In this document: piece after piece, positions 9,326 to 16,460 of the stretch
Position numbering within the stretch: the stretch's first letter is position 1
Layout of the letters: the number at the start of each line of letters is the position of its first letter
DNA from: Scleromatobacter sp045810265
GTDB taxonomy: Bacteria > Pseudomonadota > Gammaproteobacteria > Burkholderiales > Burkholderiaceae_C
DNA: 28,787 bases
Reading direction: 5' to 3'
Assembly: GCA_045810265.1 (NCBI GenBank)
Contig: JBJMWF010000154.1
Coordinates: 1-28,787, forward strand
Position numbers and translations under genes: made by a program
Notes under the pieces: generated by a model
The model's input: only the letters and a program-made list of their open reading frames with translations
Database searches by the model: none
Told to the model about the DNA's origin: nothing

Positions 9326-10057
9326 TCAGGCGAGCTTGAGCGCGGCGCGCACGATGTCGCGCGAGTACGGTGCCGCGACGCTGCAGACGAAGCGCTGGAA
9401 ATCGCCGTGGGCGGCGTCGTCGGCGCGATCGGAAATCGTGCGCACGACGGCGAACGGCCGTCCGAAGTCGTGGCAGACCTGAGCCACCGCGGCGCCTTCC
9501 ATCTCGACGGCCAGCGCATCGGGCAGCAGCGCACGCAACTCGTCGCTCTGGGCATGCGTGGCGACGAAACGGTCGCCGCTGACGACCAGGCCCTCGTGGA
9601 TCGCCGCGCCATCGGCATGCGTGTCGGCCGCGGCCAACGTGCGGCTGGCCTGCGCCAGGCGAGCCGACCACGCCGCATCGGCGTCGAAGCGCGCTCGGCC
9701 GGTCAGCGGCACCTCCCAGCGCGGGAACAGCGGCTCGGCGTTCATGTCGTGTTGCAGCAGCACGGTGGCGACGACGACGTCGCCCACCCGCACGCCGTCG
9801 CCCAGGCCGCCGGCCACGCCCGTGAACAGCAGCGCGCTGGCGTCGTAGGCGTCGAGCAGGACGGCCGTGGTGGTGGCCGCGGCGACCTTGCCGATGCCGC
9901 AGCGAACCAGGATCACCTGGTGGCCATCGAGCCGGCCCAGGTGGAAGTCGCGGCCGGCGCGGCGTTCGGTGCGCAGATCCTCGAGGCAGGGCCGCAGCGC
10001 GGCGATCTCCTCGTGCATCGCGCCGACGATGGCGATGCGATTAATCGGTGGCGCCAA
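9326..10057 (-). CDS. mtnN: 5'-methylthioadenosine/S-adenosylhomocysteine nucleosidase
   Basis: 243 residues. It hydrolyses MTA and SAH (and 5'-deoxyadenosine) to adenine plus the thioribose product, recycling SAM by-products. The family start is visible as RIAIVGAMHEEI. Substrate-binding elements include LLFTGVAGGL, VEMEGAAVAQV and the catalytic SDRADD loop. No ATG precedes RIAIVG in frame: the first usable start is TTG at 10057, which overlaps the end of the upstream gene by 17 bp and suggests translational coupling. The next ATG (within GAMHEE) would remove the first strand of the fold. SAM-derived by-product clearance fits with the neighbouring methyltransferase gene rsmE 75 bp downstream, though this may be coincidence. 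Confidence 0.9.
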   Translation of the reverse strand: MAPPINRIAIVGAMHEEIAALRPCLEDLRTERRAGRDFHLGRLDGHQVILVRCGIGKVAAATTTAVLLDAYDASALLFTGVAGGLGDGVRVGDVVVATVLLQHDMNAEPLFPRWEVPLTGRARFDADAAWSARLAQASRTLAAADTHADGAAIHEGLVVSGDRFVATHAQSDELRALLPDALAVEMEGAAVAQVCHDFGRPFAVVRTISDRADDAAHGDFQRFVCSVAAPYSRDIVRAALKLA

Positions 10058-10526
10058 GCTGCTTGCGGAAGCGCGCCGCGGCGTCTTCGCCGTGTGCCTT
10101 GCGGATGTGTTCGACGAACTCGAGGGCGACCGCCTGGATGCCGGCCAGGTCCGAGCAGCCCTCGATCTTGAGGATCAGGCGATAGCCCTTGATCAGCCCG
10201 AAGCGCTCCTTGGCCTCGTGGGTGAGCAGCGTGTAGAGGGCGTCGTAGGTCCAGTCGCGCACGGCGATGTCGACGCCGACGCGCTGATGCACCGTCTTGC
10301 CGGCGGCGCCAGTCTGCGGTGCGATCAGCTTGGCGGCGATCAGCACGTCCAGGTCGGCCGGCGTGCTGCCGTTCACCTTGCCGATCCAGGCGTCGCCGCT
10401 GCAGCTGGCGTCTATCACCATCAGCAGGTTGCGCGCGGGTCGGGATAGCTTGATGCTATGGGCGCGGATCTCGGCCTTGCCAGCTTCGGTGCGAGCATAG
10501 GACTCCGCATGGGACATGGTCATCAT
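10041..10526 (-). CDS. Conserved-looking protein of unknown function
   Basis: 161 residues, not recognised as a named family. The ribosome site AGGGA is correctly spaced for the ATG at 10526; two further ATGs follow at 10523 and 10517. The N-terminal third (about 15-70: GKAEIRAHSIKLSRPARNLLMVIDA, then DLDVLIAAKLI) has the pattern of a small winged-helix-like module seen in many uncharacterised Burkholderiales proteins. The C-terminal half (from RDWTYDALYTLL to EFVEHIRKAHG) looks helical. No signal peptide or membrane helix is present, so it is probably cytoplasmic. It is translationally linked to mtnN downstream (17-bp overlap). A regulatory or signalling role is only a guess. Confidence 0.75.
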   Translation of the reverse strand: MMTMSHAESYARTEAGKAEIRAHSIKLSRPARNLLMVIDASCSGDAWIGKVNGSTPADLDVLIAAKLIAPQTGAAGKTVHQRVGVDIAVRDWTYDALYTLLTHEAKERFGLIKGYRLILKIEGCSDLAGIQAVALEFVEHIRKAHGEDAAARFRKQLGATD

Positions 10527-10639
10527 CGTGATTCCCTGGCGGCTCGGCGGCCGCGACGTGCACTGGACAACCCGCCGCCTCGCGGCGTCGGGACGAGCGC
10601 CTGCGGGAAGGCCACGCGCCGCTCAGAAGGCTGCGCCGT

Positions 10640-10691
10640 GCCTGTCGGCGGCGGTGCGAGCTTTCTCCGGAGCGGCCGGGCGTGCGCTCAT
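10640..10691 (-). repeat. Dispersed 52-bp junction repeat, copy A
   Basis: It matches 21874-21925 at 46 of 52 positions with no gap. Read on the minus strand it begins at the ATGA formed by the fadD stop (TGA 10690-10688) and opens a frame of 22 codons ending at TGA 10625-10623 (peptide start MSARPAAPEKARTAA). The conserved part includes GAGCG, a 10-nt spacer and CGCTC, able to form a short hairpin. Five of the six differences from copy B change the encoded amino acid, which argues that conservation is at the DNA or RNA level rather than the peptide level. The remaining gap to 10527 holds a CGCCGC/GCGGCG hairpin (10573-10587) and nothing else recognised. Confidence 0.75.
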
Positions 10692-12361
10692 TTGCCGTCC
10701 CGCAACTCGCGCCGCAGGATCTTCCCTACATTGGTTTTCGGCAGATCAGACCGGAACTGAACGATCTTGGGGCGTTTGTAGCCGGTAAGATTTGTTTCAC
10801 ACCAGGCCCGCACGTCGGCCTCGGTCAGCGCCGGATCCTTCTTGACGATGACGATCTTGACGGCTTCGCCCTGCTTCTCGTCGGGCACGCCCACGGCCGC
10901 GCACTCGAGCACGCCCGGGATCAGCGCGACCACGTCCTCGACCTCGTTCGGGTACACGTTGAAGCCCGAGACCAGGATCATGTCCTTCTTGCGGTCGACG
11001 ATCTTGAAGTAGCCGCGCTCGTCCATCTCGCCGATGTCGCCGGTGCGAAAGAAGCCGTCGGCGGTCATCACCTTGGCGGTCTCGTCGGGGCGCTGCCAGT
11101 AGCCGGCCATCACCTGCGGGCCGCGGATGGCGATCTCGCCGCGCTGGCCCAGGCCCACTTCGTTGCCGTCGTCGTCCAGCAGCACGACGTCGGTATCCGG
11201 CATGGGCATGCCGATCGTGCCGCTGTAGGCAGTGGTGTTCACCGGGTTGCAGGTGGCCGCGGGCGAGGTCTCGGACAGGCCGTAGCCCTCGCAGATCGGG
11301 CAGCCGGTCTTTTGCAGCCACAGCTGGGCCGTGGCCTGCTGCACGGCCATGCCGCCGCCGACCGACATCACGAGGCTGGACCAGTCGACCGTGTCGAACT
11401 CCGGATGGTTGGCCATCGCGTTGAACAGCGTGTTGACCGCGGGCAGGCTGTGGAAGGGCTGGCGGCGCAGGTCCTTGAACATCGCGGGGATGTCGCGCGG
11501 ATTGGCGATCAGCAGGTTGCACGAGCCCATGCGCAGGCCCAGCATCATGTTCGTGTTGAAGCCGAAGATGTGATACAGCGGCAGCGCGCAGATCGTGACG
11601 ATCTGGACACCTGGTTTCACCTTGCTCAGCGCCGGCTGGTACCAGGCGTCCGACTGCAGCACGTTGGCCACCAGGTTGCGATGCAGCAGCACTGCGCCCT
11701 TGCTGACGCCGGTGGTGCCGCCGGTGTACTGCAGCACCGCGATGTCCTCGGGGCCGACCTTGACCGGCGTGAAGGTGGCGCGCCGGCCCTGCGCGATCGC
11801 ATCGTTGAAGCGCACGGCGCCGGGCAGCTCGAATGCCGGCACCATCTTCTTGACCTTGCGCACGACGTAGTTGACGAGCGTGCCCTTGACCAGGCCCAGC
11901 ATGTCGCCCATCGAGGCCAGGATCACCTTCTTCGTGGGCACCTCGCCGAACACCTGCTGCAGCGTGGTGGCGAAGTTCTCGACGATGACGATGGCCTTGG
12001 CGCCCGAATCCTTGAGCTGGTGCGCGAGCTCGCGCGGTGTGTACAACGGGTTGACGTTGACGACGACCAGGCCGGCGCGCAGCAGGCCGGCGACGACCAC
12101 CGGGTATTGCGGCACGTTGGGCATCATGATGGCGACGCGTTCGCCCTGCGCCAGGCCCAGCGTCTGCGCGTACGCGGCGAAGGCGCGCGACATCTCGTCG
12201 ATCAGCCGGAAGCTGAAGTCCTTGCCCATGAACTTGTAGGCCGGCAGCTCGGCGTACTTCGTGAAGCTGTTGTTCAGCAATTCGACCAGCGAGGCGTATT
12301 CGTTCGCCTTCACATGCGGTGCCACCCCTTCGGGGTAGTTCTTCAACCAGTTGCGTTCCAT
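10688..12361 (-). CDS. fadD: Long-chain fatty acid--CoA ligase
   Basis: 557 residues. It activates fatty acids to acyl-CoA via an acyl-adenylate for beta-oxidation; it is usually peripheral to the inner membrane. Motifs: ATP-binding YTGGTTGVSKGA, adenylate-forming GYGLSETSP, and the C-terminal hinge DRKKDMILVSGFNVYP; it ends LRRELRDGK. E. coli FadD has 561 residues, so this is full length. The start at 12361 has a well-spaced GGAGA site upstream. The frame is open far upstream (to 13906), but that part is antisense-type shadow of pntB. It lies 110 bp after pntB; a T-rich tract (12398-12420 region on the transcribed strand) separates them. The stop overlaps repeat copy A. Confidence 0.93.
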   Translation of the reverse strand: MERNWLKNYPEGVAPHVKANEYASLVELLNNSFTKYAELPAYKFMGKDFSFRLIDEMSRAFAAYAQTLGLAQGERVAIMMPNVPQYPVVVAGLLRAGLVVVNVNPLYTPRELAHQLKDSGAKAIVIVENFATTLQQVFGEVPTKKVILASMGDMLGLVKGTLVNYVVRKVKKMVPAFELPGAVRFNDAIAQGRRATFTPVKVGPEDIAVLQYTGGTTGVSKGAVLLHRNLVANVLQSDAWYQPALSKVKPGVQIVTICALPLYHIFGFNTNMMLGLRMGSCNLLIANPRDIPAMFKDLRRQPFHSLPAVNTLFNAMANHPEFDTVDWSSLVMSVGGGMAVQQATAQLWLQKTGCPICEGYGLSETSPAATCNPVNTTAYSGTIGMPMPDTDVVLLDDDGNEVGLGQRGEIAIRGPQVMAGYWQRPDETAKVMTADGFFRTGDIGEMDERGYFKIVDRKKDMILVSGFNVYPNEVEDVVALIPGVLECAAVGVPDEKQGEAVKIVIVKKDPALTEADVRAWCETNLTGYKRPKIVQFRSDLPKTNVGKILRRELRDGK

Positions 12362-12471
12362 CTTGTCTCCGGCGTGCGGGTCTTTATCGAGAAAAAGGAA
12401 AGGGAAATTCTTGTGCGGGCACGGTACCTGATCCGCGCGATCGGTCCATCGCGGTGGCGACCTGGCGCGGC

Positions 12472-13896
12472 CTATTCGACCGCCTTGAGCATGTCCTCGA
12501 CCACCTTCTTGGCGTCGCCGAACACCATCATGGTCTTGTCCATGTAGAACAGCTCGTTGTCCAGGCCGGCGTAGCCGGCCGCCATCGAGCGCTTGTTGAC
12601 GATCACCGTCTTGGCCTTGTAGGCCTCGAGGATGGGCATGCCATAGATCGCCGAGCCCTTGGTCAGCGCCGCCGGGTTCACGACGTCGTTGGCGCCCAGG
12701 ATGATGGCGACGTCGGCCTGGCCGAACTCGCCGTTGATCTCGTCCATCTCGAACACCTGGTCGTAGGGCACCTCGGCCTCGGCCAGCAGAACGTTCATGT
12801 GGCCCGGCATGCGGCCGGCCACCGGGTGGATCGCGTACTTGACGCTGATGCCCTTGCTGGTGAGCTTGGCCGCCAGCTCCTTGACGGCGTGCTGCGCGCG
12901 GGCCACCGCCAGGCCGTAGCCCGGCACGATGATCACGCTCTCGGCGTTGCCCAGGATGAAGGCCGCGTCGTCGGCCGAGCCGCTCTTTACCGGCCGCGCC
13001 TCGGCCGCACCGGCCACCGCCGTGCCCGGCGCCGCGCCGAAGCCGCCCAGGATCACGTTGAAGAACGAGCGGTTCATCGCCTTGCACATGATGTAGCTCA
13101 GGATCGCGCCGGAGCTGCCCACCAGGCTGCCCGCGACGATCAGCATCGCGTTGTTCAGGCTGAAGCCGATGCCCGCGGCCGCCCAGCCCGAGTAGCTGTT
13201 GAGCATCGAGACCACCACCGGCATGTCCGCGCCGCCGATCGGGATGATGATCAGCACGCCCAGCACGAAGCTGATGGCCAGCATCGAGAAGAACGCCGGC
13301 CAGCTCTCGGTGGCCACCCAGGCGGCGCCCAGCGCGATCATCGCCAGGCCCAGCGCCAGGTTGAGCCAGTGCTGGCCGGCGAACTGCACCGGCGCCCCCT
13401 GGAACAGGCGGAACTTGTACTTGCCCGAGAGCTTGCCGAAGGCGATCACCGAACCCGAGAAGGTGATGGCGCCGATCGCCGCGCCCAGGAACAGCTCGAG
13501 CCGGTTGCCGTAGGGAATCGCCTCGCCGCGCGCGAGCCCGCGCTCCAGCGCCCACGGTTCGGCGACCGCCGCGATCGCGATGAACACCGCCGCCAGGCCG
13601 ATCATGCTGTGCATGAACGCCACCAGCTCGGGCATCTTGGTCATCTCCACCCGCTTGGCCATGACGGTGCCGGCCGTGCCGCCCAGCAGCAGGCCCAGCA
13701 GGACCCAGCCCAGGCCCAGCGGCGAGCCGGCGAGCGTGACGATCAGGGCGCCGGTGGTGACCACGGCGATCGTCATTCCGATCATGCCGAACAGGTTGCC
13801 GCGGATCGACGTGGTCGGATGCGACAGGCCCTTGAGCGCCTGGATGAAGCAGACGCTGGCCACCAGGTACAGCAGCGTGACGAGGTTCAAGCTCAT
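12472..13896 (-). CDS. pntB: NAD(P) transhydrogenase subunit beta
   Basis: 474 residues. With the PntA subunits it couples proton entry to hydride transfer from NADH to NADP+, producing NADPH at the inner membrane. The N-terminal two thirds is the multi-helix proton channel domain (about nine hydrophobic segments from LVTLLYLVASVCFI to ILSYIMCKAMNRSF). The C-terminal domain III binds NADP(H): IIVPGYGLAVARAQH, HPVAGRMPGHMNVLLAEA and GANDVVNPAA are visible. Length matches the family. Its ATG overlaps the stop of the small upstream membrane gene by 4 bp, so it is the last gene of a tightly coupled operon. Confidence 0.96.
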   Translation of the reverse strand: MSLNLVTLLYLVASVCFIQALKGLSHPTTSIRGNLFGMIGMTIAVVTTGALIVTLAGSPLGLGWVLLGLLLGGTAGTVMAKRVEMTKMPELVAFMHSMIGLAAVFIAIAAVAEPWALERGLARGEAIPYGNRLELFLGAAIGAITFSGSVIAFGKLSGKYKFRLFQGAPVQFAGQHWLNLALGLAMIALGAAWVATESWPAFFSMLAISFVLGVLIIIPIGGADMPVVVSMLNSYSGWAAAGIGFSLNNAMLIVAGSLVGSSGAILSYIMCKAMNRSFFNVILGGFGAAPGTAVAGAAEARPVKSGSADDAAFILGNAESVIIVPGYGLAVARAQHAVKELAAKLTSKGISVKYAIHPVAGRMPGHMNVLLAEAEVPYDQVFEMDEINGEFGQADVAIILGANDVVNPAALTKGSAIYGMPILEAYKAKTVIVNKRSMAAGYAGLDNELFYMDKTMMVFGDAKKVVEDMLKAVE

Positions 13897-14138
13897 TGGT
13901 TCCCACCCTCTTGCGTCTTCTCGAAGAAGCCGGCGACCAGTCCGATCACCGAATCAGTCAGCGCCATCGAGCCGGCCGCCAGCAGCGCGGCGATCAGCAC
14001 CAGGCCGCCGCGCTGCAGCGGCATCGGCGGCAGCACGCGCAGCGCATACAGGAACAGCGCGACGCCGGCCACCACGTGCACCACGCGCCAGAACAGCGGG
14101 CGCCGCGGCGGCGGCGTATCGGGCACGAGCGTCATCAT
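13893..14138 (-). CDS. Small membrane protein within the pnt operon
   Basis: 81 residues, not a recognised family. It starts at ATG 14138, overlapping the pntAB stop as ATGA (a second ATG follows at 14135), and ends overlapping the pntB start by 4 bp, so it is translationally coupled on both sides. A short basic, proline-rich N-terminus (PDTPPPRRPLFW) precedes two clear hydrophobic helices (about 19-34 and 44-60) and a third amphipathic or hydrophobic segment (SVIGLVAGFF). The classical transhydrogenase has no such subunit. A role in assembly or membrane placement of the complex is inferred only from position. Confidence 0.78.
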   Translation of the reverse strand: MMTLVPDTPPPRRPLFWRVVHVVAGVALFLYALRVLPPMPLQRGGLVLIAALLAAGSMALTDSVIGLVAGFFEKTQEGGNQ

Positions 14139-14464
14139 GGCTGGCCGTCCTTGGAGACCTTGGCCGCCGCCGGCCGCTCCTTCTTCCTGAACATCTCGAG
14201 CATCCGCCGGGTCACCAGGAAGCCGCCGAACACGTTGACCGCGGCCAGCGTGACCGCCAGCACGCCCATCGTCCGGGCCAGCGGGCCTTCGGTGAGGCCG
14301 GCGGCCAGCATCGCGCCGACGATCACGATCGCCGAGATGGCGTTGGTCACGGCCATCAGCGGCGTGTGCAGCGCCGGCGTGACGTTCCACACCACGTGGT
14401 AGCCGACGTAGATCGCCAGCACGAAGATGATCAGGTTGATGATCGTGGGGGAGACGATGTCCAT
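14135..14464 (-). CDS. pntAB: NAD(P) transhydrogenase subunit alpha, membrane part
   Basis: 109 residues. This is the membrane-spanning second alpha polypeptide of the three-subunit (Rhodospirillum rubrum type) transhydrogenase. It shows three to four hydrophobic helices: PTIINLIIFVLAIYVGYHVV, TPLMAVTNAISAIVIVGAML and TMGVLAVTLAAVNVFGGFLV. The conserved WNVTPALHTPLMAVTNAIS segment is the family signature. It ends with a basic cytoplasmic tail (RRMLEMFRKKERP). The start at 14464 is supported by AGGAG five bases upstream and begins MDIVSP as usual; the longer frame to 14554 lacks support. It lies 64 bp after pntAA. Confidence 0.94.
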   Translation of the reverse strand: MDIVSPTIINLIIFVLAIYVGYHVVWNVTPALHTPLMAVTNAISAIVIVGAMLAAGLTEGPLARTMGVLAVTLAAVNVFGGFLVTRRMLEMFRKKERPAAAKVSKDGQP

Positions 14465-14528
14465 GGGGACTCCTCGGTGCTTCGGATTCAGGGGGCGTCG
14501 CGTCGCGCGCGCGGGCGTCGCGCGAGGC

Positions 14529-15659
14529 TCACTTGCGTTTGACTTCGCCGGCATGCGCCATCAGGCACGCGGCCACGATGTCGTCCTCCAGATCGAGCTT
14601 GAACGCGGCTTCCTTGTCGACGACCAGCTTCAGGAAGTCGAGCACGTTGCGCGCGTACAGGGACGACGAGTCGGCGGCGACCAGCGCCGGCAGGTTGGTC
14701 TCGCCGACGATGGTGACGCCGTGCTTGACGACCGTGCGGCCGGCCTCGGTCAGCGGGCAGTTGCCGTCGATGCCGGACGCGCCGCGGCCGGCGGCGATGT
14801 CGACGATGACCGAGCCGGGCTTCATGGACTTGACCATGTCCTCGGTGACCAGCACCGGCGCCGCGCGGCCTGGAATCAGCGCGGTGGTGATGACGACGTC
14901 GGCCAGCGCGACGCGCTTGGCGACCTCGACCTTCTGCCGCTCCAGCCACGCCGGCGGCATCGGCCTGGCGTAGCCGCCGACGCCCTCGGCGGCTTCCTTT
15001 TCCTCGGGCGTCTCGGTGGGCACGTCGATGAACTTGGCGCCCAGCGACTCGACCTGCTCCTTGACCGCCGGGCGCACGTCGGTGGCCTCGATGACGGCGC
15101 CCAGGCGCTTGGCGGTGGCGATCGCCTGCAATCCGGCCACGCCCACACCCAGCACCACGACGCGCGCGGCCTTGATCGTGCCCGCCGCGGTCATCAGCAT
15201 CGGGAACAGGCGCTGGTACTTGTCGGCCGCGATCATCACGGCCTTGTAGCCGGCGATGTTGGCCTGCGAGGACAGCACGTCCATGCTTTGCGCGCGCGTG
15301 GTGCGCGGCGCGGCCTCGAGCGCGAACGCGGTCAGCTTTGCGTCGGCCAGCTTCTGCAGGCCGTCGCGGTCGAACGGATTGAGCATGCCCACCAGCACCG
15401 CACCCGGCTTGATCAGGCCCAGTTCGTCGGCCAGCGGCGCGCGCACCTTCAGCACCAGGTCGGCGCCGAGCGCGGCGGCGCGGTCGACGATTTCGGCGCC
15501 GGCGGCGGCATAGGCCTCGTCCGTGGCACTGGCGGCGACGCCGGCACCCGATTGGACACGCAGCGCGTGGCCCTGCGCCTTGAGCTTCTTGGCCGTCTCC
15601 GGCGTGACCGCCACGCGCGTTTCGCCCGCCGCAGTTTCCAGCGGAACACCGATCAACAT
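14529..15659 (-). CDS. pntAA: NAD(P) transhydrogenase subunit alpha, NAD-binding part
   Basis: 376 residues. This is the soluble NAD(H)-binding domain I of the proton-translocating transhydrogenase, facing the cytosol. Visible signatures: IGVPLETAAGETRVAVTPE at the N-terminus, MDVLSSQANIAGYKAV, the Rossmann glycine motif VVLGVGVAGLQAIATAKRLGA, and DIAAGRGASGIDGNCPLTE. R. rubrum PntAA is about 384 residues. The start at 15659 has an excellent GGAGGAG site; an ATG nine codons earlier lacks one. It heads the pntAA-pntAB-small protein-pntB operon. The 15660-15903 gap is shared with divergent nudJ and holds a 14-bp palindrome (15691-15704). Confidence 0.95.
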   Translation of the reverse strand: MLIGVPLETAAGETRVAVTPETAKKLKAQGHALRVQSGAGVAASATDEAYAAAGAEIVDRAAALGADLVLKVRAPLADELGLIKPGAVLVGMLNPFDRDGLQKLADAKLTAFALEAAPRTTRAQSMDVLSSQANIAGYKAVMIAADKYQRLFPMLMTAAGTIKAARVVVLGVGVAGLQAIATAKRLGAVIEATDVRPAVKEQVESLGAKFIDVPTETPEEKEAAEGVGGYARPMPPAWLERQKVEVAKRVALADVVITTALIPGRAAPVLVTEDMVKSMKPGSVIVDIAAGRGASGIDGNCPLTEAGRTVVKHGVTIVGETNLPALVAADSSSLYARNVLDFLKLVVDKEAAFKLDLEDDIVAACLMAHAGEVKRK

Positions 15660-15690
15660 GGAAGTCTCCTCCAGCGAAATCGTCATGAGG

Positions 15691-15704
15691 GCGCGTGCAC
15701 GCGC
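15691..15704. promoter_or_regulatory. 14-bp palindrome upstream of pntAA
   Basis: GCGCGTG followed directly by CACGCGC is a perfect palindrome, 32 bases before the pntAA start codon. In DNA this rich in G+C such a palindrome can arise by chance, so an operator role is only possible. Confidence 0.3.
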
Positions 15705-15889
15705 GCCGGAACAAGCCACGGTCGAGCACACAAGCCCCTGGATACGGGGCGGCTGCGCAGTAGCGGCACAGCTTACACAGTTTGCCGGACAAGTTTTAGT
15801 GGCGTGCCCCGGGCGGCGCGGCGTCGACGCAACGCCACACCCCCTTGTCTTGTCCGACGGATTCGCTGGCCGGCAGGCGCGCGCGCCGC

Positions 15890-15895
15890 GACAAT
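15890..15895 (+). promoter_or_regulatory. Candidate -10 box of nudJ
   Basis: GACAAT lies eight bases before the nudJ ATG, matching the -10 consensus at four of six positions. If used, transcription would start at or just before the start codon, consistent with the absence of a ribosome site. Confidence 0.3.
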
Positions 15896-15903
15896 CGCCC
15901 GCC

Positions 15904-16413
15904 ATGGCATCAGAACGTTGGAAACCGAGCGTCACCGTGGCCGCCGTCATCGAGAAGGACGGGCGCTACCTGATGATCGAGGAGATGACGCGGGACGGCC
16001 TGCGCATCAACAACCCCGCCGGCGGCCTGGAGCCGGGCGAGTCGCCCATCGCTGGCGCGATGCGTGAGGCGCTCGAGGAGACGGCCTGCCACTTCACGCC
16101 CGAGGCGCTGCTGGGCGTCTACCTGGCGCGCAACCCCGATTCCGATCGCGGCCCCGGCGTCACCTACCTGCGCCTGGCGTTCTGCGGCAGCGCCAGCGAT
16201 CCGGTACCGGGCCGCGCGCTGGACAGCCCGGTCGTGCGCACCCTCTGGATGACCCTCGACGAGATCGCCGCCGCCAGCGACCGCCTGCGCGGGCCGCTGG
16301 TGCTGCAATGCATCCAGGACCACCACGCCGGCCGCCGGTTGCCGCTCGAGGCGATCTACACGCACCCGAGCGTGGCCTCCCCCGACGCGAGCAGCGCAAC
16401 GGCAGAGCCCTGA
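15904..16413 (+). CDS. nudJ: NUDIX hydrolase, NudJ-like
   Basis: 169 residues. NudJ of E. coli hydrolyses nucleoside tri- and diphosphates and the thiamine-precursor pyrophosphate. The Nudix box is GGLEPGESPIAGAMREALEE (roughly residues 40-59), with the REALEE core intact but the usual following Gly replaced by Ala (EETAC). The N-terminus WKPSVTVAAVIEKDGRYLMIEE and C-terminal RLRGPLVLQCIQDHHAGRRLPLEAI align by eye with E. coli NudJ, including the last block. In E. coli nudJ also lies directly before mnmA, as here (47 bp), which supports the assignment. The start at 15904 has no ribosome site and a -10-like box eight bases upstream. Confidence 0.87.
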   Translation: MASERWKPSVTVAAVIEKDGRYLMIEEMTRDGLRINNPAGGLEPGESPIAGAMREALEETACHFTPEALLGVYLARNPDSDRGPGVTYLRLAFCGSASDPVPGRALDSPVVRTLWMTLDEIAAASDRLRGPLVLQCIQDHHAGRRLPLEAIYTHPSVASPDASSATAEP

Positions 16414-16448
16414 GAAGCCTTTCCGCCACGCGCGAAGCCCCGGTTTCC

Positions 16449-16454
16449 TACAAT
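16449..16454 (+). promoter_or_regulatory. Candidate -10 box of mnmA
   Basis: TACAAT matches the consensus at five of six positions and ends six bases before the mnmA ATG at 16461. Transcription from it would begin at about the A of the start codon, giving a leaderless message. The -35 region (around 16426-16431) is not recognisable. Confidence 0.45.
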
Positions 16455-16460
16455 CGAAGC

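Noticed and set aside
10688..13906. Apparent 1072-residue fusion reading through pntB into fadD
   Set aside because: The part upstream of 12361 is another frame of pntB. FadD is full length from 12361 with a good ribosome site.
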